DNA of 64,000 nt. Origin: Rhodobacteraceae bacterium UBA6796. Its GTDB lineage: Bacteria; Pseudomonadota; Alphaproteobacteria; Rhodobacterales; Rhodobacteraceae. The stretch is from positions 1 through 64,000 of the forward strand of contig DKFM01000018.1 in assembly GCA_002452815.1 (NCBI GenBank), in the 5' to 3' direction. The translations under genes and the position numbers were made by a program. This document shows positions 49,027 through 58,121 of the stretch, piece after piece. A model generated the notes under the pieces. It ran no database searches. It saw only the letters and a program-made list of their open reading frames with translations, and had not been told where the DNA came from. Every line of letters begins with the position of its first letter. The stretch's first letter is position 1.

Positions 49027-50613
49027 ATGGACGGCGCAACATCACAGCAGGCAGCGGATCTGACGCCGCAGGCGGTCGATCTGGCCTATCTGGAGGCCAC
49101 GCCCAAGGCACACCGGCGCCGTTTTGCCCAGGTGCTGACCCCGCCCGATTGCGCCGCGACCATGGCGGATTGGGTGGCGGCGGGGGCGCCCGAAACCCTG
49201 CTCGACCCGGCCTTCGGCACCGGCATTCTGGCCCGCGCCGTGGCCGCGCGCCGCCCCGCGATCCGCGTCACGGGATATGAAATCGACCCGCAGATCGCCG
49301 CGGCGGGGCAGGCGGCCTGCGCGGGCATGGCGCTGGACCTGCGGCGCGCCGATTTCTTCGACGCGCCCGCCGATCAGCGTTTCGATGCGATCATCGCGAA
49401 CCCGCCCTTCCTGCGCCCGGGCGCGGGCACCGCGCTGCGCGCGCAGGTGCGCGCCACCGCCGCGCGGCTGGGCGTGCCGCTGTCGGGGCTGACGAATTCC
49501 TATCTTCTGTTCGTCTTCGAGGCGCTGGCGCGGCTGAAACCGGGCGGGCGCGCGGCCTTTCTGTTGCCTGCGGAATGGGCCAATGCCAACACTGGCGCGC
49601 CGTTGAAAGAGGCCCTGATTTCAGGCGGTTACCTGCGCGAGTTGATCCATTTCTGCGCCCTCAACCCGGTGTTTGCGCGCACGTTGACCACCGCCTCGCT
49701 GGTGCTGCTGCAAGCCCCGCGCCCGGGTGAACGTCCGCCCGAAACGATCCGCGCGCGTTTCGTGCCGGCCGATGGGGCAGCGCCGCGCGACAGTGTGCTT
49801 GAGGTGGCCGACCTGCGCGCCGCCCCAAAATGGGACGAGCTGATCCGCACCGGCCCGCAGGCGGTGCCGCCGGGCTTCGTCACCTTGGGCGATCTGGCCA
49901 GCACCCGGCGCGGCATTGCGACCGGGGCGAACGGGTTCTTTCATCTGAGCGCCACCGAGGCGGTGGCACGGGGCCTGCGCGCGTCGCAACTGTTGCCCTG
50001 TGTGGCCAAGGCCGCCGATGTGCCGGGGCTGCGCTTCACCCGCGCCGATTTCGCCGCGCTGGAGGCCAGCGGCCGCCCGACCCGGTTTTTCGCGCCGCGC
50101 CAGCCGCTGAGTGCGCCCGAGGCGGCCTATGTTGCCGAAGGCGCGGCGGCGGGGATAGATCAGCGGTTTCTGACACGCAACCGCACGCCCTGGTATGCGC
50201 CCGAGCGGATCTATCTGGCGCCGGTGTGGGCGGCGACTTTCGGGCGCGGGCAGATGCGGTTCATCCTGAACGAGGCGCGGGTCTGGCAGCTGACCGCGTT
50301 TCACGGGCTGTTCCCGATCCGCGATGACGTCGCGTTCCACCGCGCGTTGGTGGCTTGTCTGAACGCCGCGCCGGTGCAGGATCTGATGCGGGGCAGCTTG
50401 CGGATCTACGCGCGCGGGTTGCAAAAGCTGGAGCCGCGCGATCTGTTGCAGATCCCGGTGCCAGATCTGCGCCGGGTGCCGCCTGCGCGGTTGGCGGCCT
50501 TGGCGCGCGCGCTGACGAGTTTGGACACCGGGCGCCGGGGGGCCGCGGCGCGGCTGACAGCGCTGGTGATGGAGACGGCGGCTGCGGCCGCAATGGCGGA
50601 GGATATCGAATGA
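49027..50613 (+). CDS. N6-adenine DNA methyltransferase-like protein (TaqI/Eco57I type)
   Basis: The 528-residue protein has a SAM-binding motif LLDPAFGTGILARA at residues 58-71, YEIDPQIA at 84-91, and the catalytic motif NPPF at 125-128, in the order of gamma-class N6-adenine DNA methyltransferases. The N-terminal TPP..C..TMADWV region matches the M.TaqI/Eco57I start. The second half (from ~270) has the size and GxxxGANGFF-type features of a target-recognition domain. There is no nuclease gene beside it, so it looks like a solitary methyltransferase or a type IIG relative without nuclease. Its stop overlaps the FAH-family gene by 4 nt. Activity on DNA is inferred from motifs. Confidence 0.8.
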   Translation: MDGATSQQAADLTPQAVDLAYLEATPKAHRRRFAQVLTPPDCAATMADWVAAGAPETLLDPAFGTGILARAVAARRPAIRVTGYEIDPQIAAAGQAACAGMALDLRRADFFDAPADQRFDAIIANPPFLRPGAGTALRAQVRATAARLGVPLSGLTNSYLLFVFEALARLKPGGRAAFLLPAEWANANTGAPLKEALISGGYLRELIHFCALNPVFARTLTTASLVLLQAPRPGERPPETIRARFVPADGAAPRDSVLEVADLRAAPKWDELIRTGPQAVPPGFVTLGDLASTRRGIATGANGFFHLSATEAVARGLRASQLLPCVAKAADVPGLRFTRADFAALEASGRPTRFFAPRQPLSAPEAAYVAEGAAAGIDQRFLTRNRTPWYAPERIYLAPVWAATFGRGQMRFILNEARVWQLTAFHGLFPIRDDVAFHRALVACLNAAPVQDLMRGSLRIYARGLQKLEPRDLLQIPVPDLRRVPPARLAALARALTSLDTGRRGAAARLTALVMETAAAAAMAEDIE

Positions 50614-51452
50614 AACTGGTGCGCTTTGGGCCGGACGGGGCGGAAAAGCCGGGGCTGTTGGATGCGGACGGCACGATCCGCGATCTGTCGGGGGTGGTGG
50701 AGGACATCGGCGGCGCGGTGCTGTCCGATGCCGGGCTGGCAGAACTGGCCGCGCTGGACCCCGAGACCTTGCCCGCGGTTGCGCCGGGTGTGCGGCTGGG
50801 GCCGCCGGTCGCCGGCGTGGGCAAGATGATCTGCATCGGGCTGAACTATGCCGATCATGCGGCCGAGGCGGGCATGGCGGTGCCGCCCGAGCCGGTGATC
50901 TTCATGAAGGCGACCTCGGCGATCTGCGGACCCAATGACGCGACGCAAAAACCGCACGGGGCCGAAAAGCTCGACTGGGAGGTCGAGCTGGCCTTCGTGA
51001 TCGGCACGCGGGCGAAATATGTCAGCGAAGACAAGGCGCTGGAGCATGTCGCGGGCTACATGGTCTGCAACGACGTGTCCGAACGCGCGTTTCAGGCCGA
51101 ACGCGCCGGGCAATGGACCAAGGGCAAAAGCCACGACACCTTCGCCCCGCTGGGCCCCTGGCTCGTGACCCGCGACGCGGTGCCGGACCCGCAGAATCTG
51201 CGGCTCTGGCTGCGGGTCAATGACGAGATTTGTCAGAACGGCAGCACCGCGACGATGGTCTATGGCGTGGCGCATCTGGTCAGCTACCTGAGCCAGTTCA
51301 TGACGCTGCTGCCCGGCGATGTCATCACCACCGGCACGCCGCCCGGCGTCGGCATGGGGATGAAACCGCCGCGTTACCTGAGCCCTGGCGATGTGGTCGA
51401 ACTGGGCGTCGAGGGCCTGGGCGAGCAGCGCCAGGTGGTGGTGTCGGCATGA
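50610..51452 (+). CDS. fumarylacetoacetate hydrolase-family protein
   Basis: The 280-residue protein belongs to the FAH superfamily: a small N-terminal domain, then the metal-binding core with WEVELAFVIG (Glu pair), CNDVSERAFQ (Asp) and KSHDTFAPLGPWLVT. Family members cleave C-C or C-O bonds in acylpyruvates, diketo-deoxysugars or ureidoglycolate. The exact substrate is open. It overlaps the methyltransferase stop and the aldehyde dehydrogenase start, both by 4 nt, so the three genes are one transcript. Confidence 0.9.
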   Translation: MKLVRFGPDGAEKPGLLDADGTIRDLSGVVEDIGGAVLSDAGLAELAALDPETLPAVAPGVRLGPPVAGVGKMICIGLNYADHAAEAGMAVPPEPVIFMKATSAICGPNDATQKPHGAEKLDWEVELAFVIGTRAKYVSEDKALEHVAGYMVCNDVSERAFQAERAGQWTKGKSHDTFAPLGPWLVTRDAVPDPQNLRLWLRVNDEICQNGSTATMVYGVAHLVSYLSQFMTLLPGDVITTGTPPGVGMGMKPPRYLSPGDVVELGVEGLGEQRQVVVSA

Positions 51453-52840
51453 GCGGCCATGCGGCCTTTGACCGGCTGAAGGCCGGAGAGGCGGCGCGCC
51501 GACGCGACTTCGGGCTGGAGGCGCGGCGCTCGGCGCTGCGCGCGCTGGCCGCGTCGATCCGCGCGCATGAGGCCGAGATCATGGCCGCGCTGGCGCAGGA
51601 TCTGCGCAAGCCCGCCGTCGAGGTGCGCCTGACCGAGATCGTGCCCGTGCTGGCCGAGATCCGCCACACCCTGCGCCATCTGCGCGGCTGGATGCGGGTG
51701 CGGCGGGTGCGGCCGACGCTGGCGATGCTGGGCACCCGCGCGCGGCTGCGCCCAGAACCGAAGGGCACCACGCTGATTATCGCGCCCTGGAACTATCCGC
51801 TGAGCCTGTCGCTGGGGCCGCTGGTCTCGGCGCTGGCGGCGGGCTGCGCGGCGGTGGTCAAGCCGTCGGAAATGGCACCCGCGACGGCGGCGCTGATCGG
51901 GCGGATCGTGGCCGATCTGCCGCCCGGGCTGGCCGAGGTGGTCGAGGGCGGCGTCGAGGTGGCGACCGAACTGCTGGTCCAGCCCTTCGATCACATCTTC
52001 TTCACCGGCTCGCCCGAGGTGGGCAAGGTGGTGATGGCGGCGGCGGCGAAACATCTGGGCTCGGTCACGCTGGAACTGGGCGGCAAGTCGCCGGTCATCA
52101 TCGGCCCCGGCGCCGATCTGACCCGTGCGGCGCGGATGATCGCCTGGGGCAAGTTCGCCAATGCGGGCCAGACCTGCATCGCGCCCGACCATGTGTTCGT
52201 GCCGCGCGCCCTGCAAGAGCCGTTCCTGACCGCGCTGCGCGAACAGATCGCGGCGATGTATGGCGCCGATCCGCAGACCTCGGGCAGTTTCGCGCGGATC
52301 ATCAACGCGCGCCAAGTTGCCCGGCTGGCCGGTCTGCTGGACGATGCCCGCGCCCATGGTGCCGAACTGGTGCAGGGCGGCGATCTGCGCGAGGATGACC
52401 TGTATCTGGCGCCGACCGTGCTGACCCGCACCACGCCCGACATGGCGGTCGAAACCGAGGAACTGTTCGGCCCGATCCTGCCGGTGATCGCCTATGACGA
52501 TCTGGCCGCGGTGATCGCGCGGGTGAACGCGGGGCCAAAGCCGCTGGCGCTGTATGTCTTTGAAACGGATCGCGACCTGATCGAGACCGTGACGCGCGAC
52601 ACCAGTTCCGGGGCGGTGGGGGTCAACGTGACGCTGGCGCATTACCTGCACCTGAACCTGCCCTTTGGCGGGATCGGCAATTCGGGTCTGGGGGCGGCGC
52701 ACGGGATCTGGGGCTTCCGGGCTTTCAGCCATGAAAAGCCGGTGCTGGAAGACCGGTTTTCTTCGCTGGCCTTGTTGATGCCGCCCTATGGCAGCGCGAA
52801 AGAGCGGCTGGCGCGGCTGGTGCAAAAGATCCTCGGTTGA
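51449..52840 (+). CDS. aldehyde dehydrogenase (class 3 / fatty-aldehyde type)
   Basis: The 463-residue enzyme has IIAPWNYPLSLSLGPLVSALAAGC (shortened N terminus as in class 3), the cofactor motif FTGSPEVG, Glu in LELGGKSP and the nucleophile Cys in GQTCIAPD. Class 3 enzymes oxidise medium and long aliphatic or aromatic aldehydes with NAD(P)+. It starts at ATG 51449 overlapping the FAH-family stop. FAH hydrolase and aldehyde dehydrogenase together suggest a catabolic pair, but the methyltransferase ahead of them is odd. Confidence 0.92.
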   Translation: MSGHAAFDRLKAGEAARRRDFGLEARRSALRALAASIRAHEAEIMAALAQDLRKPAVEVRLTEIVPVLAEIRHTLRHLRGWMRVRRVRPTLAMLGTRARLRPEPKGTTLIIAPWNYPLSLSLGPLVSALAAGCAAVVKPSEMAPATAALIGRIVADLPPGLAEVVEGGVEVATELLVQPFDHIFFTGSPEVGKVVMAAAAKHLGSVTLELGGKSPVIIGPGADLTRAARMIAWGKFANAGQTCIAPDHVFVPRALQEPFLTALREQIAAMYGADPQTSGSFARIINARQVARLAGLLDDARAHGAELVQGGDLREDDLYLAPTVLTRTTPDMAVETEELFGPILPVIAYDDLAAVIARVNAGPKPLALYVFETDRDLIETVTRDTSSGAVGVNVTLAHYLHLNLPFGGIGNSGLGAAHGIWGFRAFSHEKPVLEDRFSSLALLMPPYGSAKERLARLVQKILG

Positions 52841-52931
52841 GCCATTCGTTTCTTGCATGGCGGCCTCCCGCTGGCGCCGGGGGCTTGCTGCGGCGCGGTA
52901 AATCGCCCAAGCAGGCACAAAAGGGGGCGCC

Positions 52932-53849
52932 ATGACCGAAACCAACCAGACAGCAGAGCAGGGCAGGCCCGGGTTGGGCTGGATCGGGTTGGCGGTTCTG
53001 GCGCTGCCGCCGCTGTTCTGGGCTGGCAATTTCATCGTCGCACGGGCCGCGCGGGGCGATGTGCCGCCGGTCACCCTGTCCTTCATCCGCTGGACGATCG
53101 CGCTTGCCTGCCTGTTGCCCTTTGCCTGGCGCTATATCCGGCGCGATGCGCCCTATTACCGGGCGCATTGGCGGCAGGTGGTGGCGGTGGGCATCCCCGG
53201 CGTGACGGCCTTCAACACGCTGGTCTATCTGGGGCTGCAATATACCACGGCGACCAACGGCATGTTGCTGAACTCGACGATCCCGGTGCTGATCCTGCTG
53301 TTGGGGGCGCTGCTCTGGGGGCGGCGGATGGTGGCGACGCAGGCGTTGGGGTTGATCGTCTCGACGCTGGGGGTGGCGGTGGTGATCCTGCATGGCGACT
53401 GGTCGCGGCTGATCGCGCTGGAGTTTTCGCGCGGCGATCTGATCATCTTCGTCGCGATGGTGTGCTGGGCGATCTATACGCTGGGACTGACGCGGGTTCC
53501 GGCCTCGGTCAACCGGCTGGGGCTGCTGACGGTGCAGGTTGCGCTGACGCTGGTGCTGCTGGTGCCCTTCGTCATCTGGGAGGTGCGCAGTGGCCATGTC
53601 CCGAGCTGGAGCCCGGCCGCGATCGGTGCGATGCTTTATGTCGGCATCGTGCCCTCGGTGCTGGCGACGCTGCTGTATATGCAGGGGGTGGCGATGGCGG
53701 GGCCCGCGCGGGCGGGGCAGTTCATCCACCTGCTGCCGGTCTATGGCGCGGTCCTGTCGACCCTGTTTCTGGGCGAGGTGCTGCACCTCTATCACGCGGT
53801 GGGCTTCGGGCTGATCCTGACCGGGATCGTGCTGGCCGGGCGCAAGTGA
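52932..53849 (+). CDS. EamA/DMT-family transporter
   Basis: The 305-residue inner-membrane protein has two EamA repeats; the first starts LPPLFWAGNFIVARAARGDVPP with SFIRWTIA, the second RGDLIIFVAMVCWAIYTLGL. About ten helices are visible. A polar N terminus of 13 residues precedes the first helix. ATG at 52932 follows AAGGGGGCGCC. Export of metabolites is probable; the substrate is unknown. It is 91 nt after the aldehyde dehydrogenase gene. Confidence 0.92.
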   Translation: MTETNQTAEQGRPGLGWIGLAVLALPPLFWAGNFIVARAARGDVPPVTLSFIRWTIALACLLPFAWRYIRRDAPYYRAHWRQVVAVGIPGVTAFNTLVYLGLQYTTATNGMLLNSTIPVLILLLGALLWGRRMVATQALGLIVSTLGVAVVILHGDWSRLIALEFSRGDLIIFVAMVCWAIYTLGLTRVPASVNRLGLLTVQVALTLVLLVPFVIWEVRSGHVPSWSPAAIGAMLYVGIVPSVLATLLYMQGVAMAGPARAGQFIHLLPVYGAVLSTLFLGEVLHLYHAVGFGLILTGIVLAGRK

Positions 53850-53868
53850 TCGCGCAGGCATTCTGCCC

Positions 53869-53896
53869 TTGCATTGCGTGGCCAATCGCCTATAAC
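53869..53896 (+). promoter_or_regulatory. candidate promoter of the rpsF operon
   Basis: TTGCAT (53869-53874) and TATAAC (53891-53896) are 16 nt apart. The gap from here to the rpsF ATG is about 100 nt, room for a leader that could bind S6:S18, though I could not identify the known motif. Confidence 0.5.
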
Positions 53897-53995
53897 GCGC
53901 GGACTTCCGCATTGATGTGACCCGGCGGAGCCTCTCGTGGTGGGGCGCGGAAGACCAGACCCACCTATGAAGCCGCCTTGCAAACAGGAGCACAC

Positions 53996-54385
53996 ATGCC
54001 GCTTTACGAGCATGTCCTCATTGCGCGTCAGGACCTGTCCAACGCGCAGGCTGAAGGCCTTATCGAACACTTCTCGACCGTGCTTGCGGACAACGGCGGT
54101 AAAGTCGTTGAAAACGAGTACTGGGGCGTGAAAACCATGGCCTACAAGATCAACAAGAACCGCAAAGGCCACTACGCCTTCCTGAAATCGGACGCGCCCG
54201 CCGCTGCCGTGCAGGAAATGGAGCGTCTGGCCCGTCTGCATGACGACGTCATGCGCGTCCTGACCATCAAGGTCGACGCCCACGAGGAAGGCCCCTCGGT
54301 GCAGATGCAAAAACGTGACGAGCGCAGCGAGCGCGGTGACCGCGGCGATCGTGGTGATCGTGGCGAACGCCGCGAACGTCGTTGA
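53996..54385 (+). CDS. rpsF: 30S ribosomal protein S6
   Basis: S6 binds S18 on the 30S platform. The 129-residue protein begins PLYEHVLIARQDLSNAQAEG and has YWGVKTMAYKINKNRKGHY, then a long charged C-terminal tail built from RGDRGD repeats, an extension often seen in alphaproteobacterial S6. AGGAG precedes the ATG at 53996. First gene of rpsF-rpsR-rplI. Confidence 0.98.
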   Translation: MPLYEHVLIARQDLSNAQAEGLIEHFSTVLADNGGKVVENEYWGVKTMAYKINKNRKGHYAFLKSDAPAAAVQEMERLARLHDDVMRVLTIKVDAHEEGPSVQMQKRDERSERGDRGDRGDRGERRERR

Positions 54386-54404
54386 TCTGAGAAGGAGCTA
54401 ACCC

Positions 54405-54632
54405 ATGGCGAACAAACCGTTTTTCCGTCGTCGCAAGGTCTGCCCGTTCTCGGGTGAGAACGCGCCGAAAATCGACTACAAAGATGTGCGTCTGCTGCAG
54501 CGCTACATCTCCGAGCGTGGCAAGATCGTGCCTGCCCGCATCACCGCCGTCTCGGCGAAGAAACAGCGCGAGCTGGCCCGTGCGATCAAGCGCGCCCGCT
54601 TCCTCGCCCTGCTGCCCTACGCTGTGAAGTAA
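54405..54632 (+). CDS. rpsR: 30S ribosomal protein S18
   Basis: The 75-residue protein begins [16 protein letters not shown] and contains [19 protein letters not shown] and [21 protein letters not shown]. It pairs with S6 on the 30S subunit. AAGGAG precedes the ATG; 19 nt separate it from rpsF. Confidence 0.98.
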   Translation: MANKPFFRRRKVCPFSGENAPKIDYKDVRLLQRYISERGKIVPARITAVSAKKQRELARAIKRARFLALLPYAVK

Positions 54633-54644
54633 GGAGAGACCCCA

Positions 54645-55223
54645 ATGCAAGTCATCCTTCTGGAACGTGTGGCCAAACTGGGCCAAATGGGCGAAGTCGT
54701 GAACGTCCGCGACGGTTACGCTCGCAACTTCCTGCTGCCGCAGGGCAAGGCGCTGCGCGCCAACGACGCCAACATCGCGTCGTTCGAAGCCCGCAAGACG
54801 CAGCTTGAGGCGCGCAACCTCGAGACCAAGAAAGAAGCCGAAGCGCTGGCCGAGAAACTCGACGGTCAGGTGTTCATCGTGATTCGCTCGGCCTCGGACG
54901 CCGGTGCGCTTTACGGTTCGGTCACCCCGCGCGATGCCGCCGAAGCGGCCACCGCCGAGGGCTTCTCGGTCGACAAGAAGCAGATCGCGCTGAAAGCGCC
55001 GATCAAGGAACTGGGCCTGCACGAAATGCACGTCCGCCTGCACCCCGAAGTCGACGTGACCATCGTTCTGAACGTGGCGCGCTCGGTCGAGGAAGCGGAA
55101 CTGCAGGCCTCGGGCAAGTCGATCCAGGAACTGGCCGCCGAAGCCGAAGCCGAAGCCGAATTCGAAATCGCGGAACTCTTCGACGAGATGGGCGCTGCGA
55201 ACGAAGAGGGCGAAGACCTCTGA
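54645..55223 (+). CDS. rplI: 50S ribosomal protein L9
   Basis: The 192-residue protein starts [19 protein letters not shown] with [16 protein letters not shown], the standard L9 N-terminal domain, then a long central helix and a C-terminal domain ending in an acidic tail. Last gene of the operon, 12 nt after rpsR, with a terminator 25 nt after its stop. Confidence 0.98.
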   Translation: MQVILLERVAKLGQMGEVVNVRDGYARNFLLPQGKALRANDANIASFEARKTQLEARNLETKKEAEALAEKLDGQVFIVIRSASDAGALYGSVTPRDAAEAATAEGFSVDKKQIALKAPIKELGLHEMHVRLHPEVDVTIVLNVARSVEEAELQASGKSIQELAAEAEAEAEFEIAELFDEMGAANEEGEDL

Positions 55224-55248
55224 TCCCAGAGCGCTTCGAAAAGATCAG

Positions 55249-55276
55249 CCGCGTCCCGAAAGGGGCGCGGTTTTTC
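55249..55276 (+). terminator. Rho-independent terminator of rpsF-rpsR-rplI
   Basis: CCGCGTCCC-GAAA-GGGGCGCGG forms a 9-bp stem with one G-U pair and a GNRA-type loop, then TTTTTC. Confidence 0.9.
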
Positions 55277-55290
55277 GTTGCGGGCCTGCG

Positions 55291-55698
55291 TCAGGCAAAG
55301 AACGGATCGTCGGCGTTCTTCAGCCCGCAGGGGTTGCCGTCCGGGTCCAGAAATACGCCGATCGTGCCCCAGTCATAATGCATGCGCTCCACGGCGATGC
55401 CCTGCGCCTCCAGCAGCCGGGCGGCGGCCTCGACATCGGGCACATTGAAGCGCAGCACCGTGGGGTTCTCCCCCAGGTTCTTGCGCGTGTCGCGGCCGAC
55501 CCCGCCGCTTTCGATCATCAGATACCCCCCGCCGAAGTGCAGGCAGCACAGGCCTGGTTTCTCGAACCAGACTGCCAGGCCAAGCGTGTCGCGGTAGAAG
55601 GCCACGCATTCGGCGAAGCGTTCGGTGAACAGGATGATCCCGGGATGGGTGACCAGATCAGCCAGATGTGCAGCGGGGCTGGGGGTGGAATGGGGCAT
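55291..55698 (-). CDS. VOC/glyoxalase-family protein
   Basis: The 135-residue protein is one or two VOC beta-alpha-beta-beta-beta units: ILFTERFAECVAFYRDTLGL, then FEKPGLCCLHFGGGYLMIE, and VFLDPDGNPCGL near the end. His/Glu metal ligands are placed as in small VOC dioxygenase or glyoxalase-like proteins. The substrate is unknown. ATG at 55698 starts the family-like MPHSTPSPAAHLADLV; the frame is open upstream. It is convergent with rplI and shares the direction of tig. Confidence 0.88.
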   Translation of the reverse strand: MPHSTPSPAAHLADLVTHPGIILFTERFAECVAFYRDTLGLAVWFEKPGLCCLHFGGGYLMIESGGVGRDTRKNLGENPTVLRFNVPDVEAAARLLEAQGIAVERMHYDWGTIGVFLDPDGNPCGLKNADDPFFA

Positions 55699-55770
55699 GC
55701 GTATCCTTTGGCACAGGGTGGGCACAACCTGGCCAGGCGCAGGTCCCGCTGTCAACCGGACCCTCGGGCG

Positions 55771-55800
55771 CAAAAGAAAAGCCGCCCCGAAGGGCGGCTT
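55771..55800 (-). terminator. Rho-independent terminator of tig
   Basis: On the minus strand GCCGCCC (55798-55792) pairs with GGGCGGC (55787-55781) over a TTCG loop, and TTTTCTTTTG follows. Transcript end of tig, whose stop is at 55827. Confidence 0.85.
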
Positions 55801-55826
55801 TCAAATCCAGAAGCGGGCAGGGCGGC

Positions 55827-57161
55827 TTACAGCTCGTCCAGCGCTTCGATGGCTTTCTGCAGGTCTTCCTTCGACACTTCCTTGTCGGTCACCGAAGCGC
55901 CCGACACGACGAAATCGACGACCTTGTCTTCGAAGATCGGCGCGCGCAGCTGCTGTTGCATCTGCTGGTTCTGCTGCACGAATTCGAAGAAGGCGCGTTC
56001 CTGGCCCGGGTATTGACGCGCCTGGTTCAGCACGGCCTGGGTCATTTCGGCGTCGGTCACCTCGATCGACTGCTTGCGGCCCAGTTCGGCCAGCAGCAGG
56101 CCCAGACGCACGCGGCGTTCGGCCAGCGACTTGTGCTCGTCGGTGGGCTCGACGGAGCCGTGGTTGTGGTCATGCACTTCCGGGTGCTCTTCGTGCCACA
56201 GCTGGTGCGCGATCGAGGCGGCCTCGGCATCCACCAGCGAGGGCGGCAGGTCGAACTTCACCACCGCGTCGAGCTGGTCAAGCAGGGCGCGCTTCATCAC
56301 CGCGCGCGAGGCGCCCTTGTATTCGGCTTCCAGACGCTCGGCGATCTGCGCTTTCAGCGCGGCCAGATCCTCGGCGCCGAATTTCTTGGCCATCTCGTCG
56401 TCGATCTCGGCTTCTTTCGGGCCGCGCACTTCCTTGACGGTGCATTTGAACAGGGCTTCCTTGCCCGCCAGATGCGCCGCGCCGTATTGCTCGGGGAAGG
56501 TCACCTTGACTTCGACGGCCTCTTCTTCCTTGGCGCCGATCAGCTGATCCTCGAAGCCCGGGATGAACGAGCCCGAGCCGAGCACGAGCGGGTAGTCCTC
56601 GCCCTTGCCGCCCTCGAACGCCTCGCCGTCGACGAAGCCTTCGAAGTCGATCACGACCTGATCGCCTTCTTTCGCCTTCGAGCCCTTGCGGCGCTTCTCG
56701 AAGTTCTGCGCGTTCTTGGCCAGGTTTTCCAGCGCTTCGGTGATGGCCGCTTCTTCGGCCTTCACGACCAGACGCTCCAGCGTGACGCCCGACAGGTCAA
56801 CGTCCGGGATTTCCGGCAGCGCTTCGTAGGACACGGTCACGACCACGTCCATGCCCGGCTTCCAGGTCTCGCCGTCCTGCATCTCGATCTTCGGCTGCAT
56901 CGCCGGACGGTCGCCCGATTTCTCGAACAGATCCGACATCGCGCCGTCGACGGCTTCTTGCATCGCATCGCCCATCACGCGATCGCCGAACTGCTTGCGC
57001 AGCATCGCCAGCGGCACCTTGCCCTTGCGGAAGCCTTTGATCTCGACTTCGGGCTGCGCTTCGAGGAGCTTCGCAGTGACTTTCTCATCCAGCTCGGCTG
57101 CGGTGATGGTGATCGTGTAGCCGCGTTTGAGGCCGTCGTTGAGGGTCTCGGTGACCTGCAT
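55827..57161 (-). CDS. tig: trigger factor
   Basis: Trigger factor is a ribosome-bound chaperone and prolyl isomerase. The 444-residue chain has the N-terminal ribosome-binding motif GFRKGKVP, a central FKBP-type domain ([20 protein letters not shown]) and a helical C-terminal chaperone domain. Length is normal. The ATG at 57161 starts [15 protein letters not shown], the family start. It ends in a strong terminator. Confidence 0.97.
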   Translation of the reverse strand: MQVTETLNDGLKRGYTITITAAELDEKVTAKLLEAQPEVEIKGFRKGKVPLAMLRKQFGDRVMGDAMQEAVDGAMSDLFEKSGDRPAMQPKIEMQDGETWKPGMDVVVTVSYEALPEIPDVDLSGVTLERLVVKAEEAAITEALENLAKNAQNFEKRRKGSKAKEGDQVVIDFEGFVDGEAFEGGKGEDYPLVLGSGSFIPGFEDQLIGAKEEEAVEVKVTFPEQYGAAHLAGKEALFKCTVKEVRGPKEAEIDDEMAKKFGAEDLAALKAQIAERLEAEYKGASRAVMKRALLDQLDAVVKFDLPPSLVDAEAASIAHQLWHEEHPEVHDHNHGSVEPTDEHKSLAERRVRLGLLLAELGRKQSIEVTDAEMTQAVLNQARQYPGQERAFFEFVQQNQQMQQQLRAPIFEDKVVDFVVSGASVTDKEVSKEDLQKAIEALDEL

Positions 57162-57303
57162 GGGGTTTCCTCTGTCTCTAAAAGCCGCGCATGCGGCCTC
57201 ATCCATGAATTTCAGCCGCCCTTCTATTGGGCGCAGGCCTTGGTGGCAAGGCGAAAAGGGGCGAACCCGGGGGCGCTGCGCGCAGGTGGCGACTTGGGGA
57301 AGA

Positions 57304-57387
57304 TGGTGCGGGTGAAGGGACTCGAACCCCCACGCCAAAGGCGCCAGAACCTAAATCTGGTGCGTCTACCAATTCCGCCACACCCGC
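57304..57387 (-). tRNA. tRNA-Leu (anticodon UAG)
   Basis: On the minus strand an 84-nt cloverleaf starts GCGGGTGTGGCGGAATTGG and ends CACCCGC-A-CCA. The anticodon loop TTTAGGT gives UAG, reading CUN codons. The long variable arm and GGTTCGAGTCC T arm are typical of tRNA-Leu. Confidence 0.96.
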
Positions 57388-57547
57388 ATCTGAGCGCGCT
57401 TGTAGCAAGCTTGCGAGGCGTGGGGTAGGGGGGGCATGAAAATACTCGCCAAAGTCATGCATTGGGCGTAGGTTGCAAAGAGATGGTTAACACGAATTGA
57501 CCACAGGGCCTGCAAAGACGGGCCGAGGCATGAGAGCAGGATAACCG

Positions 57548-58054
57548 ATGGCGAAAACGACCATGGGGCGCGCGGTTGGTGTATTCTCCGGCCGCGAGCC
57601 GGATCAGCAGGCTGATCTGCACACGCATGTGGCGCTGTCCGGGGTTGCGCAGGGCACGCTGGTTCTGACGCTCGACGGGGCGTTGCCGGTCGAGTATCTG
57701 GCGCCGGGCGATCGGGTGATTACCCGCTCGGGCGCGCGCCCGCTGCGGGCAGTGGCGGCGCGGCTGGTGACGGGGGGGCTGATCCGCGTGGCGCCGGGTG
57801 CGCTTGGCCATGACCGCCCCGAGCGTGCGCTGATCCTGGGCGGACAGGCGCAGGTGCTGGTGCGCGACTGGCGGGCGCAGGCGCTCTATGGTCAGTCTCA
57901 GGCGCTGGTGCCGGTGGGGCGGCTGCTCGATGGCGGCTATATCACGCCCTGCGCGGGGCGGATGCGGCTGTTCGCGCTGCAATTCGCGGCGCCCGAGGTG
58001 ATCTATGCCGATGGTGTCGAGGTCGGGTGCCACGTCGCGCAGATGGCGGCCTGA
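57548..58054 (+). CDS. Hint-domain protein
   Basis: The 168-residue protein consists largely of a Hint (Hedgehog/intein) domain: VALSGVAQGTLVLTLDGALPVEYLAPGDRVITRSGARPL is its typical N-terminal block and HVAQM at the end resembles the closing block. In Rhodobacteraceae Hint_2 domains are mostly attached to large secreted proteins, but here the domain stands alone. The nucleophile Cys normally found at the block A start is replaced by Gly-Thr (AQGTLV), so splicing or autoproteolysis is doubtful. ATG at 57548 lies 10 nt after AGCAGGAT. Confidence 0.8.
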   Translation: MAKTTMGRAVGVFSGREPDQQADLHTHVALSGVAQGTLVLTLDGALPVEYLAPGDRVITRSGARPLRAVAARLVTGGLIRVAPGALGHDRPERALILGGQAQVLVRDWRAQALYGQSQALVPVGRLLDGGYITPCAGRMRLFALQFAAPEVIYADGVEVGCHVAQMAA

Positions 58055-58071
58055 GGCCAGAACGCCCTCAT

Positions 58072-58092
58072 TTCTTCTTGGCAAAAATACTC
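58072..58092. repeat. half copy of the GAGTATTTT intergenic repeat
   Basis: TTCTTCTTGGCAAAAATACT (58072-58091, plus C) is identical over 21 bases to the right arm at 62512-62532. It lies between the convergent 3' ends of the Hint-domain gene and nnrD. Confidence 0.6.
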
Positions 58093-58121
58093 ATTACCCG
58101 CGCCCGCGCCCGGGCGCGCGC

